Positions 8,659-18,001 are shown, counted from the stretch's first letter. The stretch is DNA of 64,000 nt from Methylomonas sp. LW13 (GCF_016865255.1 NZ_CP033381.1:1612001-1676000); one strand, 5' to 3'. Program-made: numbers and translations. Notes: generated from the sequence alone by a model not told the origin.

Positions 8659-9276
8659 ATGGGTGTCGAGCTAAAAATTGTTCGAGAGTTGGCCACGGTA
8701 TGCGTGACTGCAAGCGAACTGGTGGCGATTGAAAATCTGCTTAAAGGCGAACTGACCAAGCCGGCATTCATCGAGCAATTCGACAAAATGGCAAATTCCA
8801 TCAAGGAATGTTACGGCATAAGCATCGAGAGTCTAGAGACTTGGCTGGCGATGACCACCGAAACCGAGTTTTGCGAACAATTCGATGCCGCCTATGCCCA
8901 CCACAAAGCCACTTACCTGAGTATTACCAACCGGCCACGGGTGGCATCGGAGCGGGCTTACCTAGATTACATGCTGCTCCGGGAATTTAAGGAGACCCAA
9001 ACTGCTTATCCGCTGCTAAAACTGACCTTCGCACGCCTGGATGAGTTTATCGATAAATGGATTACCAACGATGCCTGGCTGGCGATGTCCATCGAGAATT
9101 TGGTAAAAATGCTGTATCGGTTTCTGACCGAGGTATCCGAGCTTAAGCAAAAAGACCCAACCGATGCATTCACTATTTATCAAACGCTGATGGCCGCACT
9201 ACGCCCGTATTGCGCCTTGCTTGAAAATAACTGGATAGTCCTGGAAGAACCCGTTGGGCAGACTGAAACGGCATAA
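8659..9276 (+). CDS. Hypothetical protein, second gene of sigma-54 unit
   Basis: I do not recognise this 205-residue protein. It is acidic, without signal peptide or membrane segment, and looks almost wholly alpha-helical, with frequent aromatic and acidic residues. There is no obvious Cys/His metal site or nucleotide-binding loop. It lies 56 bases after the DUF1508 gene in the same direction, with no terminator visible between, so the two probably share the sigma-54 promoter. Codon use matches its neighbours, arguing that it is a real gene. Confidence 0.7.
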   Translation: MGVELKIVRELATVCVTASELVAIENLLKGELTKPAFIEQFDKMANSIKECYGISIESLETWLAMTTETEFCEQFDAAYAHHKATYLSITNRPRVASERAYLDYMLLREFKETQTAYPLLKLTFARLDEFIDKWITNDAWLAMSIENLVKMLYRFLTEVSELKQKDPTDAFTIYQTLMAALRPYCALLENNWIVLEEPVGQTETA

Positions 9277-9333
9277 AGCCATTTCAGAAACGCCGTTATG
9301 GGGTAGGGGACGGCATATTTAAGGGGCGCGTTG

Positions 9334-9846
9334 TTATTGGGCAAACAGCTTGCGTATCGTCCGCAGATTAATGCCCATCGCCACGGTCTCGGCCACCAAT
9401 GCCGGCCAGGCCTGCCAGATGTAATCGTTGCTTATCCATGCAAGACTGGAAGCCAACAGCGCAACGCGCATGTGACGATTGTTCAGGTAAAACAGAGCCA
9501 GTGTGGTGTTGATCACCGCAAAGGCCGGCAATAAAGAGACCGGGCCTTGCCAAGAGCATGCCGTAAGCCCGCTAAACAAAGCCACGAAACCCGCCGCCGC
9601 CCAGTGCTTGTGCACACCTTTTTCCAAACGGCTGGACAGCAGGGTGCGCAGGGCGGTGCTGGCCATGGTCAAGCCGGCGGTCCAGGCATCCAGCAACAGG
9701 TATTGCGCGGCCCACAGCACGGCCCCGGCTGCGGACCAACGCCGAAACGCTAAGCCATCCGGCAAACAATAAGCCCGCCATTCCACCAGAATACCAATCC
9801 CGCCAATCAGGTAGGCGAGGTGCAGCAGATTCAAAGCCAATTGCAA
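9334..9846 (-). CDS. YgjV-family inner membrane protein
   Basis: The 170-residue protein has about five hydrophobic helices. Features shared with the YgjV family are the Trp-rich second helix (AAGAVLWAAQYLLLDAWTAGLTM), an ALRTLLSSR loop after it, and the terminal segment ISNDYIWQAWPALVAETVAMGINLRTIRK. It is likely an inner-membrane protein of unknown function. It is alone on its strand next to the malic enzyme gene. Confidence 0.8.
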   Translation of the reverse strand: MQLALNLLHLAYLIGGIGILVEWRAYCLPDGLAFRRWSAAGAVLWAAQYLLLDAWTAGLTMASTALRTLLSSRLEKGVHKHWAAAGFVALFSGLTACSWQGPVSLLPAFAVINTTLALFYLNNRHMRVALLASSLAWISNDYIWQAWPALVAETVAMGINLRTIRKLFAQ

Positions 9847-9889
9847 GCGTTAAGCCTTACCGCTGAGCTTTGTAAGCGGGGAAATTCGA

Positions 9890-11632
9890 TTAATGCGTTG
9901 CCGTTGCCCCGGCATATTTGAACGGCAGGTACTCGGCTTTCCAGAGATTGGCTTTAACGTAAGCTTCCAGATCGATACCCACTAAATCCTGCCGGGTCGC
10001 GGAGCCGTCTTCCAGCGCTTTAGCCAATACCCGATTAGCCACAAATAAACTGACTTGCTTCAGATCGCCCACCGGCGGGAAAATCAGATCGGCAGCCGAG
10101 CATTTCTCCACAATGTAATCTGCCAAGGCGTAGGCAGACTCCAAGACCATTGCGTCGCTAATTCGGCTGCACTCGCCCAACACCGCGGCAAAGCCCAAGC
10201 CCGGAAAAATAAAGGCATTATTGCCCTGACCAATCGGATAACGCCGGCCTTGATACTCGACGTCGGCGAATGGGCTGCCGGTTGCGACCATAGCCGAGCC
10301 TTGCGTCCACGCCAAGATGTCTTCCGGCGTGGCTTCGCAATTGGCGGTGGGGTTGGATAAAGGGAAAATAATGGGCTGGGCGTGGTTTGCCGCCATGGTT
10401 TTAATCACAGTCTCGGTGAACAAACCCGCTACACCGGTTAGTCCGAGCAATACCGTTGGCTTGGCGTGAGTGACCACCTCCAGTAGGTTGGGCACCCTAT
10501 CATCGGGAATATCCCAGTCGTGGTAACTTTCCTGAGTATGCGATAGCGGTAATTTGTAGGCCTCGGTCGTAGCTTCCTTGACCACCAGGCCATGCGCATC
10601 CACCACGAAAATCCGCTGCAGAATTTGCTCCATGGTTAAACCTTCGCGCAGCATGCCTTTTTTAATGGTACTGGCTACGCCGAATCCGCCGGCACCGGCG
10701 CCCACCACCACCACGGTTTGTTCTGCGAGGGTTTCGCCTTTTTTATGGCAAGCCGAGAGCAGACCTGCCAAGGCCATCGCCCCGGTACCCTGGATGTCGT
10801 CGTTAAAACAGGGCAGCAGATCTTTGTATTTGGCCAACAAATCGAAGGCGATGTTTTTCGCAAAATCTTCCCATTGGATAATGGCTTTGGGCCAGACTGT
10901 TTGTACCGCGTTAACAAATTTATCGACCAATTCGAAATAAGGCTGGTCGTGCAAGCGCTTGCTATGCGCGCCCAAATAGAACGGATCGTCCAACAATTCA
11001 CTGCGGTTGGTGCCCACATCCAGATTGACCGGCAAGGTTTGAAACGGGCACATGCCGCCGCCGACGGTATACAGCCCCAGTTTGCCGATGCAAATCGCCA
11101 AACCGCCCATACCTTGGTCGCCGATACCCAAAATCGACGAAGAATCGGTCACCACAATCATGCGAATATCGTGTAACGGGTAGTTTTGTAAAATCGTTTC
11201 GGCCCGATCGATATTGGCTGCGGAAAAAGTCAAACCGCGCGTGCTGGTGAAGTTGGAACTGAATTGTTGCACCGCCAAGCCTATGGTTGGGGTGTAGACA
11301 ACGGGCACCATTTCCTCAAGATGCCGTTCTAACAGCGCGTAAAACAACACCTCGTTGCGGTCCTGCAGAGCTCTGAGAAATTGATACTTGGAAATATCGT
11401 TCGCTTGTTTTTGATAATTGACATACAAGCGGTCGAGTTGCTGCGCCATATCCGTGACTTGCGGCGGCAGCATGCCATCCAAGCCCAGTTCGATACGTTC
11501 CTGCACACTAAACGCGGTGCCTTTATTGGTGGCCGGTAGCCTGAGTAAGGTCACGCCCCGAATCGAAACCTCTACATATTTATTACCGTCGGCATCTAGC
11601 CGGTAGTCGAAATAATCGCTTAGCGTTGTCAT
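9890..11632 (-). CDS. maeA: NAD-dependent malic enzyme
   Basis: Converts malate to pyruvate with NAD+. The chosen start is ATG at 11630-11632 (product MTTLSDYF..., 580 residues) with GGA upstream; the frame continues 20 residues further without family likeness. Visible family features are the VVYTPTIGLAVQQFS tyrosine loop, VVTDSSSILGIGDQGMGG, the metal-binding CFNDDIQGTGAMALAG block and the NAD-binding VVGAGAGGFGVAS loop. Length fits the large-subunit type (MaeA/ScfA), without a phosphotransacetylase tail. It is cytoplasmic and links the C4 pool to pyruvate, complementing pyk nearby. Confidence 0.92.
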   Translation of the reverse strand: MTTLSDYFDYRLDADGNKYVEVSIRGVTLLRLPATNKGTAFSVQERIELGLDGMLPPQVTDMAQQLDRLYVNYQKQANDISKYQFLRALQDRNEVLFYALLERHLEEMVPVVYTPTIGLAVQQFSSNFTSTRGLTFSAANIDRAETILQNYPLHDIRMIVVTDSSSILGIGDQGMGGLAICIGKLGLYTVGGGMCPFQTLPVNLDVGTNRSELLDDPFYLGAHSKRLHDQPYFELVDKFVNAVQTVWPKAIIQWEDFAKNIAFDLLAKYKDLLPCFNDDIQGTGAMALAGLLSACHKKGETLAEQTVVVVGAGAGGFGVASTIKKGMLREGLTMEQILQRIFVVDAHGLVVKEATTEAYKLPLSHTQESYHDWDIPDDRVPNLLEVVTHAKPTVLLGLTGVAGLFTETVIKTMAANHAQPIIFPLSNPTANCEATPEDILAWTQGSAMVATGSPFADVEYQGRRYPIGQGNNAFIFPGLGFAAVLGECSRISDAMVLESAYALADYIVEKCSAADLIFPPVGDLKQVSLFVANRVLAKALEDGSATRQDLVGIDLEAYVKANLWKAEYLPFKYAGATATH

Positions 11633-11900
11633 TAAGTTTCCTTGAAAATATTTAATCGAAATCCAGGGGCAAACCAGGAGCTCGAATAGCACAAACGATG
11701 GCGCGTGTTCCCTTTATAACAGCCTAATCGGCGATGCGGTAGCCGAAAACACGCTGAATCGGCACTTTTTTTGTCGCTTATAGTTGCCGTGTTTCAAGGC
11801 GGTGCAATTACTGAGTGTTTACCGCAAAAATGCCCCAGATTGGCGCTTGTGAGATGATGTTCAGCAGGCTTTGCAAAGACACTTAACAAGACTTTCCCTC

Positions 11901-13247
11901 GTGAATCAAAAAACTCTGTTTGGTCATCCCATCGGCTTATTCGTGCTGTTTTTCACTGAAATGTGGGAGCGCTTTTCCTATTACGGCATGCGCGCTTTGC
12001 TGGTGTTGTATATGACCCAGTATTTAATTCAAGCCGCGCAAACCGATACCTTGGTATTCGGATTTGCGATGCTACGGACTGGTTTGGAAGCCTTTTTCGG
12101 GCCTTTATCCACGCAAGCCCTGGCCTCGCAGATTTACGGTTTATATACCGGCTTGGTGTACTTCACCCCGCTGTTCGGCGGCATTTTGGCCGACCGAGTG
12201 TTGGGGCCGCGCAAATGCGTGATAGTCGGCTGCGTGTTGATGGCTATCGGCCATTTTTTGATGGTTGCCGAAGCGTTTTTCTTGTTGGCGCTGTTGTTTT
12301 TGATTTTAGGTAACGGCTGTTTCAAGCCCAACATTTCGACACAGGTGGGCAATTTATATCCCCCCGGCGATCCGCGCCGCGACGGCGCGTTTACGATTTT
12401 TTATATGGGCATCAACCTGGGCGCGTTTTTCTCGCCGTTGATCTGCGGCACCTTGGGGCAACGCTACGGCTGGCATTACGGCTTCGGCGCCGCCGGCGTC
12501 GGGATGTTGCTGGGTTTGCTGGTCTATCTGTTTGGGCAGAAATATCTGGGTGCGGATCAATTTGTTAAACCTGCGGCTGAGGTGATAAAGCCCGAACCGC
12601 TGACTACTAAAGAATGGCAGGCACTAGGCGGCTTAACGGCTTTAGCAGTGCTGAATATTTTGTTCTGGGCAGTTTACGAGCAACAAGGCAACACGCTGCA
12701 ACTGTTCGCCGAGCACAACACCGATTGGCATATCTTCGGCTGGGAAATGCCCTCCACCTGGTTTCAATCCCTGAATCCGGCCTTTATATTCTTGTTGGTA
12801 CCGTTGCTCGACCGTGTTTCTCGCTACCGCGCCGGCCAGGGCCGGCAAAGTTCGAGTGTCGGCAAAATGGCATTCGGCTCGATATTGTTGGGTGCGTCGT
12901 TTTTGGTACTGATTTTCGCGGTCAGCGGTGTGCAATCCACCGACAGAATCAGCTTTCTATGGCTGGCATTGTGTACCTTGATTTACACGCTCGGCGAACT
13001 TTATCTGTCGCCGGTTGGCTTGTCGCTGGTCAGTAAAGTCTCGCCGCCGCGCTTGGTAGGCGTGCTAATGGGCATGTGGTTTCTGTCGACGTTTTTTGGC
13101 AATTATTTGTCTGGTTACATCGGCAGTTTTTACGAGCAAATGCCCAGACAGGATTTCTTTCTGTTATTGGCAGCGATGGGCGGCGCTACCGGCTTAGCTA
13201 TATGGGCGTTCAAACCGCTATTAAAGAGGGCGGTCGGGTCGGATTAG
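11901..13247 (+). CDS. POT-family proton-dependent oligopeptide transporter
   Basis: A major-facilitator protein of the POT/PTR family with roughly 12-14 hydrophobic segments. The N-terminus HPIGLFVLFFTEMWERFSYYGMRALLVLY contains the ExxERFxYYG motif that couples protons to peptide transport, and GNGCFKPNISTQVGNLY is the second signature. GTG at 11901 gives the usual POT N-terminus (448 residues); a TTG at 11871 would add 10 residues. Neither has a strong ribosome-binding site. Substrates are probably di- and tripeptides. It diverges from the malic enzyme gene. Confidence 0.87.
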   Translation: MNQKTLFGHPIGLFVLFFTEMWERFSYYGMRALLVLYMTQYLIQAAQTDTLVFGFAMLRTGLEAFFGPLSTQALASQIYGLYTGLVYFTPLFGGILADRVLGPRKCVIVGCVLMAIGHFLMVAEAFFLLALLFLILGNGCFKPNISTQVGNLYPPGDPRRDGAFTIFYMGINLGAFFSPLICGTLGQRYGWHYGFGAAGVGMLLGLLVYLFGQKYLGADQFVKPAAEVIKPEPLTTKEWQALGGLTALAVLNILFWAVYEQQGNTLQLFAEHNTDWHIFGWEMPSTWFQSLNPAFIFLLVPLLDRVSRYRAGQGRQSSSVGKMAFGSILLGASFLVLIFAVSGVQSTDRISFLWLALCTLIYTLGELYLSPVGLSLVSKVSPPRLVGVLMGMWFLSTFFGNYLSGYIGSFYEQMPRQDFFLLLAAMGGATGLAIWAFKPLLKRAVGSD

Positions 13248-13470
13248 CCATCATGTATCAGTGTAGACCGACCACTTGCGATTGACAGGTTTGGGGACTG
13301 GCTGCGTTTAGCCGCTACCTGGCAATTTTTTGATTCTTCTCAGGATTCTTTATCCAATCGGTTTTGCAGTTGTCGGTATGGCGATGCGTGGCTTTATTGC
13401 GGCAACGCGAGCGTATCACCACATGAACAACATCGCCTGTCGTTCGCCCAATTTACCGGATCAGTCCATC

Positions 13471-14514
13471 TCAGCAGCAGGCGCTGTCAGCCTTGGCTGA
13501 TTCGCTGCCGGGTCCGGGCGAGCAGTCGAATAAGCCGAAATGCCGGGTTTTGTCTCCTAGTATTTGGAAGTGTTCGCCATAGCGGCTACCCGCCAGCATG
13601 TCGGCGGTGTTTCCGCAGACTCTTAACGGCCGGCCGGTTTCGAAATGATGATGATCGTCCAAATCAAAGCTGTGCGGGTGCTGCTCAATAGTGCCCAAAT
13701 ACGTTGCGACCTGGCCGAAGTCCTCGCAACGGTCTTCCAGGGGCATTTTAAAGGCGCGCACCGTCACCGAATCGAACTTGACCATGCCGATTTTGGCGAA
13801 CACGTCCGGGTCGTCGATGCTGATGGCGTTTTGTTTGACCTTGCGGACATCGGGGCAGCCTAAGTCGTGCAATATGCGTCGGAAGTCTTCCCAATACAAT
13901 GCGCCGCCCAGACATTCGCCTAATAGCACCGGGTCCTGGCGCAGTTTGAACGGGATGCGGCGATCGGCAAAAACATCGGAAAAATACAGCTCGCCGCCGG
14001 GCTTCAACACCCGGAATATTTCCGCCAGCACGCTGGGTTTTTCCGGCGACAGGTTGATCACGCAATTGGAGACCACCACGTCGACACTGTTGTCGGCGAT
14101 ACCTACGGTGTGCAGGTTTTCGATGTGACCGTGCAAAAACTCAACATTGGCAAATCCAAAGCGCTCGGCATGCCAGTTGCGATGACGCACGGCCACTTCT
14201 AGTTGCTCGGGAGTCATGTCTACGCCGATTACCCGTCCTGACGCGCCGACCAGCTTCGACAACAGATAGCAATCGCGGCCGGTGCCGCAGCCCAAATCCA
14301 GCACGGTTTTACCCGTTAATGCGGGGGGTAAGGGGGAGCCGCAGCCGTAAAACCGTTCCAACACTTCGGGATGCAGGTTGGTCAGCAAGGCTTTTAAATA
14401 GCTTGGCATGGCGTCGATGCTGCAACAGGCGCTGGTTTTCAGATCGTTGCTGGATTGCAAGACCTGACCATAATAATGGCGGACCGATTCGCTGATTTCG
14501 ATACTGGTAGTCAT
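13471..14514 (-). CDS. arsM: Arsenite S-adenosylmethionine methyltransferase ArsM
   Basis: ArsM methylates trivalent arsenic with S-adenosylmethionine, giving mono- and dimethylarsenicals. The 347-residue product starts MTTSIEISESVRHYYG; GAGG lies about 10 bases before ATG 14512-14514. It has the SAM motif DLGCGTGRDCYLL, the arsenic-binding cysteines at SNCVINLSPEK (C151) and GECLGGALY (C201), an N-terminal Cys pair (C30, C31) and a C-terminal Cys pair. With arsS 8 kb away, it supplies the likely substrate of ArsS. It may be regulated by the dyad at 14857-14885; no arsR gene is in the window. Confidence 0.92.
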   Translation of the reverse strand: MTTSIEISESVRHYYGQVLQSSNDLKTSACCSIDAMPSYLKALLTNLHPEVLERFYGCGSPLPPALTGKTVLDLGCGTGRDCYLLSKLVGASGRVIGVDMTPEQLEVAVRHRNWHAERFGFANVEFLHGHIENLHTVGIADNSVDVVVSNCVINLSPEKPSVLAEIFRVLKPGGELYFSDVFADRRIPFKLRQDPVLLGECLGGALYWEDFRRILHDLGCPDVRKVKQNAISIDDPDVFAKIGMVKFDSVTVRAFKMPLEDRCEDFGQVATYLGTIEQHPHSFDLDDHHHFETGRPLRVCGNTADMLAGSRYGEHFQILGDKTRHFGLFDCSPGPGSESAKADSACC

Positions 14515-14549
14515 GAAAAGCCTCGTGTTTTTATTATTGAAGATAAGTG

Positions 14550-14819
14550 CTAAGGGCGTTTTAAATGGCTGCGGCACAGATAGCCGCGCAGGGTAAGGCA
14601 CGCAGCCAGGATAAGGCAATCGATGCAATCACTCCAGTATTGGCCTAGCCGCTGCCAAGTCGATACCGAATTGGTTTGTGTGTCCGGAAAGCTGTGACGG
14701 GGGGTCAGAATCACCGGCATTCCGGCATAAGCTCTGAAGGCAATTCTGAACGGTAATGTACGTATCAACTCGTCCGGGAAATTGGCGGTACTGCTGCTGA
14801 ATAGAATACGGGAGAGCAT
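14550..14819 (-). CDS. Possible small protein upstream of arsM
   Basis: A candidate 89-residue protein starting MLSRILFSSSTANFPDELIRT, ending about 35 bases before arsM on the same strand. In its favour: an AAGGAA 8 bases before the ATG and placement between the 14857 dyad and arsM. Against it: no family likeness, a Cys/Arg-rich tail that looks like frame noise, and an overlapping frame of similar length. It may simply be the arsM leader. Confidence 0.3.
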   Translation of the reverse strand: MLSRILFSSSTANFPDELIRTLPFRIAFRAYAGMPVILTPRHSFPDTQTNSVSTWQRLGQYWSDCIDCLILAACLTLRGYLCRSHLKRP

Positions 14820-14856
14820 CGGAAATTTCCTTAATCGGATCGGTCACACGCTCTAA

Positions 14857-14885
14857 GTTGTAAGGGTTGGCTTAAACCTTACAAC
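14857..14885 (-). promoter_or_regulatory. Perfect 9-bp inverted repeat, possible arsM operator
   Basis: GTTGTAAGG at 14857-14865 is exactly repeated in inverse as CCTTACAAC at 14877-14885, with an 11-base centre. On the minus strand, TTGTAA and TACAAC inside the dyad are spaced 16 bases apart and could act as -35 and -10 hexamers, so a protein bound here would sit on the promoter. No thymine run follows in either direction, so a terminator is less likely. Confidence 0.45.
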
Positions 14886-15305
14886 AATATTCCACAATAG
14901 ATAAATCGCTGCTTGGTTCTGATGATAAACGCAATGCCATTAAGTTCCGCTTGGGCATTGTTCATGCCGTATAAGCCCCATCGATCCTCTTTTTAAAAGG
15001 GGAAGAGCTTAAATTTGATGTTATTGATGATGACGCCCCTGTGAACGGAAAGACTGATTCTTCCAGGCACTGCTTGACAAATAATCATAGAATCTCAGCC
15101 CCAACGGCATACCCACGATAAATAGGGTTGGGTTAATAAATAGTTAAAGCCCTAGTCATGAATAGACGGCCGAGCTGAGATGATAGTAGTAAAGTCTGGC
15201 GCTACTGGATAGTGCCGTTACAGCTCAATTCCTGAGCAAATAGTAACGGAGCGGAGAGCGAGGTTTTCATTGCACCCGTTCAAAATGACCGGGATTGCGT
15301 GATTT

Positions 15306-15746
15306 TTATCCGGTTTGCCCGGACTGCGCTTGGTGTAGTGCCACGAAGTCGGACATTGCCAGGCTACCAATAACGTTGGTATCGTTGTCCAGTATGTCGT
15401 AAAGCACCCCCGTGCTGCGGATGCTGAATAACAGGATGACGTCAATGTCGCCGCCGCCTTCCCGGTGCGGCACCTCGCTGGCTGGGCTGACGGTGTAGCT
15501 GCCGACTGGTCTGATCTCCTTCAAGGTGCCGTCGGCGTGGTAGATTCTATGTTCGCCTTGAATGACGAAAATGTGGTTTGGCGCTTTGTGTCGGTGCAGC
15601 ACTATTTGTTGGCCGGCGGCAAATTTGAACAAGACGTCGACAATGTTGGCGTCGGTGTCAATGTTCAAAATGAAATAGCGTAAATGCTCGAACCCCTCCA
15701 GGGTTTGCCAATCGATACGGCGGTCGTCGAAAAGATATGTGTTCAT
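15306..15746 (-). CDS. Cupin-domain protein
   Basis: A 146-residue single-domain cupin. The first motif is VLHRHKAPNHIFVIQGEHRIY, giving the two metal-binding His and downstream Glu/His, and the second is EVPHREGGGDIDVILLF. The type resembles ChrR-like and dihydroxyacetophenone-dioxygenase-like cupins. The substrate cannot be told. It stands alone between arsM and a divergent methyltransferase, with no operon partner. Confidence 0.8.
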   Translation of the reverse strand: MNTYLFDDRRIDWQTLEGFEHLRYFILNIDTDANIVDVLFKFAAGQQIVLHRHKAPNHIFVIQGEHRIYHADGTLKEIRPVGSYTVSPASEVPHREGGGDIDVILLFSIRSTGVLYDILDNDTNVIGSLAMSDFVALHQAQSGQTG

Positions 15747-16095
15747 GGTGTGTTCTCTGCTTGATGGTGGCTAGGTATGCAGGCTGATGTTTGGGCTCTG
15801 AATATCGCGGACAGTTGCAGTGTAGGTGAGGCGGTGGCCTGGGTAAGCTGATATTTGCCCGAAAATGGCGGGCAAATTGCCCGCTCTCACGTGGTGGTCG
15901 AACCGCGTGGCCGACATCAAAGGCAGGCAGTTGGTCAATGATGCAGGCCTGGCACGGTGGGCAATAACTGCACAGGGTTTGGTTGCCCGCCGCTGTTTGT
16001 TGTAGGATTCAAGTATGAACCGGCCAGCCGATTATGGCGGGCTCCTGAAACAATCGCGTCCAAAAGCGTGGCGCCACTCAACTCTATCGCAAATT
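15747..16095. other. Divergent intergenic region with nested GC stem-loops
   Basis: No gene is supported here except a possible upstream extension of the methyltransferase from 16015. The segment 15853-15884 holds three copies of a GCCCG/CGGGC element. ATTTGCCCG (15853-15861) can pair with CGGGCAAAT (15869-15877), while GCGGGCAA (15868-15875) can instead pair with TTGCCCGC (15877-15884), so two mutually exclusive hairpins are possible. Confidence 0.45.
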
Positions 16096-16752
16096 ATGAA
16101 ACAGCCGGATATGAGCATCGATGCTCGCAAGCAGGAATTGGCCCACTATTTGGAAAAACAACCCTATATGACGGAGTTGGATGGCATCACTTTGAAGATT
16201 GCGAAAAATGTGTTTCCGTCCGATTTTGGGTTGACCAGCTCATTTTTTGGGAATTTCATTCTGCAACAACCGCCCGCCGAAATGGCTTTGGATATGGGCT
16301 GTGGCAGCGGCTATTTCGCGTTTTTGTTAAAAAAAATAGGCTGTGAAAGCGTCATGGGTGTCGATTTTAATCGGGACGCGGTAGATTGCACCCTGGAAAA
16401 CTCGCGCTTGAATCCTGACTTGGCACCTATCGATTTTCTGCATAGCGATTTATTTGCCGATGTGCCGCACACGCTGTTCGACCTGATCGTTTTTAATTTC
16501 AATTATTACCCGTCCGACGGCACCTTCGGGCTGAACAAAGACGGCGGGCGCGATATATTGAAACGGTTTTTCCATCAAGTGAAAGACTATATTACCGAGC
16601 ACACGCGGATTTATATTCCCTACTCGGATTTTGTCGGCGAGGAACACGATCCGAAAAACATTGGCCCGGATTTCGGTTTTTCGGTTACCGTGGAAGAAAG
16701 CACCGTTAATCATGCCGGCGCGCACCATATTTATAAGGTTATGAAAGCGTAA
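16096..16752 (+). CDS. Class I SAM-dependent methyltransferase
   Basis: The protein has a clear SAM-binding motif, ALDMGCGSGYFAFLLKKIG, then the acidic VDFNRD strand, and an N-terminal helical part beginning MSIDARKQELAHYL. The catalytic region reads IVFNFNYYP, similar to but not identical with the NPPY motif of N-methyltransferases such as HemK/PrmC, so an amino-group substrate is possible but unproven. The ATG at 16096 gives 218 residues; ATGs at 16111 and 16015 are alternatives. No operon partner is visible. Confidence 0.75.
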   Translation: MKQPDMSIDARKQELAHYLEKQPYMTELDGITLKIAKNVFPSDFGLTSSFFGNFILQQPPAEMALDMGCGSGYFAFLLKKIGCESVMGVDFNRDAVDCTLENSRLNPDLAPIDFLHSDLFADVPHTLFDLIVFNFNYYPSDGTFGLNKDGGRDILKRFFHQVKDYITEHTRIYIPYSDFVGEEHDPKNIGPDFGFSVTVEESTVNHAGAHHIYKVMKA

Positions 16753-16803
16753 TAGCTGACGCGCTTGGGATTTGGGATGAGATGAACTCTAGTCTGGCGA
16801 CTT

Positions 16804-17724
16804 TTAATTCTGTGGGTTGCCGCCGCGCCGTCTGGCTGCTTGTTTAGCGGCCTTTTGCTCGCGGATGGCGGCCAGTTCCAGCATTTCCGCTTCTATCATC
16901 TCGGGGGTTTCCAGGGTGATTTGACCCAAGGTGCCGGCGCGCAATTCATTCATTAGTAGCTTGGCGGCTTTGTCCAATTCGACGATGCCGCCGCTACGCA
17001 AACAGCCGCGTTTCGCGCCGATGGCTTGTAATAGCGCGAGCGGTTCTTCTGGCAAAGGTGCCAAACGATAGCGTTGGCTTAACTGCTCCGGGTAGGCTGT
17101 ACGCAGATACTCCAAGGCATACAGTGCTATGTCGTCGTGTTGGAAAGCCGTATCCTTGATGGCGCCGCTTACTGCCAGTCGGTAGCCGCTGTGGCGGTTT
17201 TCCACATTTGGCCAGAGTACGCCAGGGGTGTCGGATAGTACGATGTTATTGGCCAAATTGATGCGTTGCTGCTGTTTGGTAACGGCAGGTTCGTTGCCGG
17301 TCTTGGCGATGGTACGGCCGGCCAGCACATTAATAATGGTGGATTTGCCGACGTTGGGTATGCCCATGATCATGGTGCGGATGACCTTGTTGGCGGCGGT
17401 TTTCTCCGGCAGCATCTTGGCGCACAAGTCGATAATCTGTTTGATTTTTTCCGGTTGTTGAGTAGTGACGGCCAGGGTTTTGACCGCCTGTTCCCGTTCC
17501 AGATAAGCTTGCCAGGTTTTAGTCATTTCCGGATCGGCTAAATCGGTTTTGCTGAGGACGCGGATGGTGGGTTTGTCGCCGCGCAGACTCGCCAGCATGG
17601 GGTTTTGGCTACTGTAAGGAATGCGGGCGTCGAGTATTTCGATCAGCAAATCGATGTCGGGCAAGGCGTACTTGATCTCCTTGCTGGCCTTGTGCATGTG
17701 GCCGGGATACCATTGAATTTGCAT
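16804..17724 (-). CDS. ylqF: Ribosome biogenesis GTPase YlqF/RbgA
   Basis: A circularly permuted GTPase that aids late 50S assembly in other bacteria. The 306-residue protein starts MQIQWYPGHMHKASKEI, the invariant family N-terminus, which fixes the ATG at 17722-17724. The G motifs come in permuted order: G4 SKTDL, then G1 GIPNVGKS, then G3 DTPG. A basic, Ala/Lys/Arg-rich tail follows a C-terminal helical domain. It converges on the methyltransferase gene and diverges from gap. Confidence 0.92.
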   Translation of the reverse strand: MQIQWYPGHMHKASKEIKYALPDIDLLIEILDARIPYSSQNPMLASLRGDKPTIRVLSKTDLADPEMTKTWQAYLEREQAVKTLAVTTQQPEKIKQIIDLCAKMLPEKTAANKVIRTMIMGIPNVGKSTIINVLAGRTIAKTGNEPAVTKQQQRINLANNIVLSDTPGVLWPNVENRHSGYRLAVSGAIKDTAFQHDDIALYALEYLRTAYPEQLSQRYRLAPLPEEPLALLQAIGAKRGCLRSGGIVELDKAAKLLMNELRAGTLGQITLETPEMIEAEMLELAAIREQKAAKQAARRRGGNPQN

Positions 17725-18001
17725 GGGTTGTGCTGCGGTAAGTGGAAAAAATAGAATTGTACCTTTTATCCGGCCGGCGCTATTGATTACTGGTTTGTCT
17801 TTAGGGCCTATAGGTGCAGGATGGTAAGCGCCCTTCAACAGGGGTAGAGCCCCGACATGTTTAAAAAGCCGGATTTCTGTACGCCGCAACGCGCCGCGGC
17901 GGTAGACGTAGAGGGCTGCTTGTTGCTACAATCCAGTCTATTTTTGGTGCTTTTGGCACATCTCGACGCAAGTCTTTCACACTCATCCCGGAGAAAACTC
18001 T

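Larger units (their letters stand above)
14515..15305 (-). other. Largely gene-poor region upstream of arsM
   Basis: These 791 bases hold one weak candidate gene (14550-14819) and a perfect dyad (14857-14885), both described separately. From about 14900 to 15300 I see nothing that supports a gene, RNA or repeat; open frames are short and lack ribosome-binding sites. Confidence 0.5.

Noticed and set aside
14629-14847. A 72-codon minus-strand frame upstream of arsM
   Set aside because: It overlaps the 14550 candidate in another frame, lacks a good ribosome-binding site and has no family likeness.
15950-15968. CTGGCACGGTGGGCAAT as a second sigma-54 promoter
   Set aside because: The -24 half fits, but the -12 position reads GCAA instead of TTGC, so GG-N10-GC is broken.
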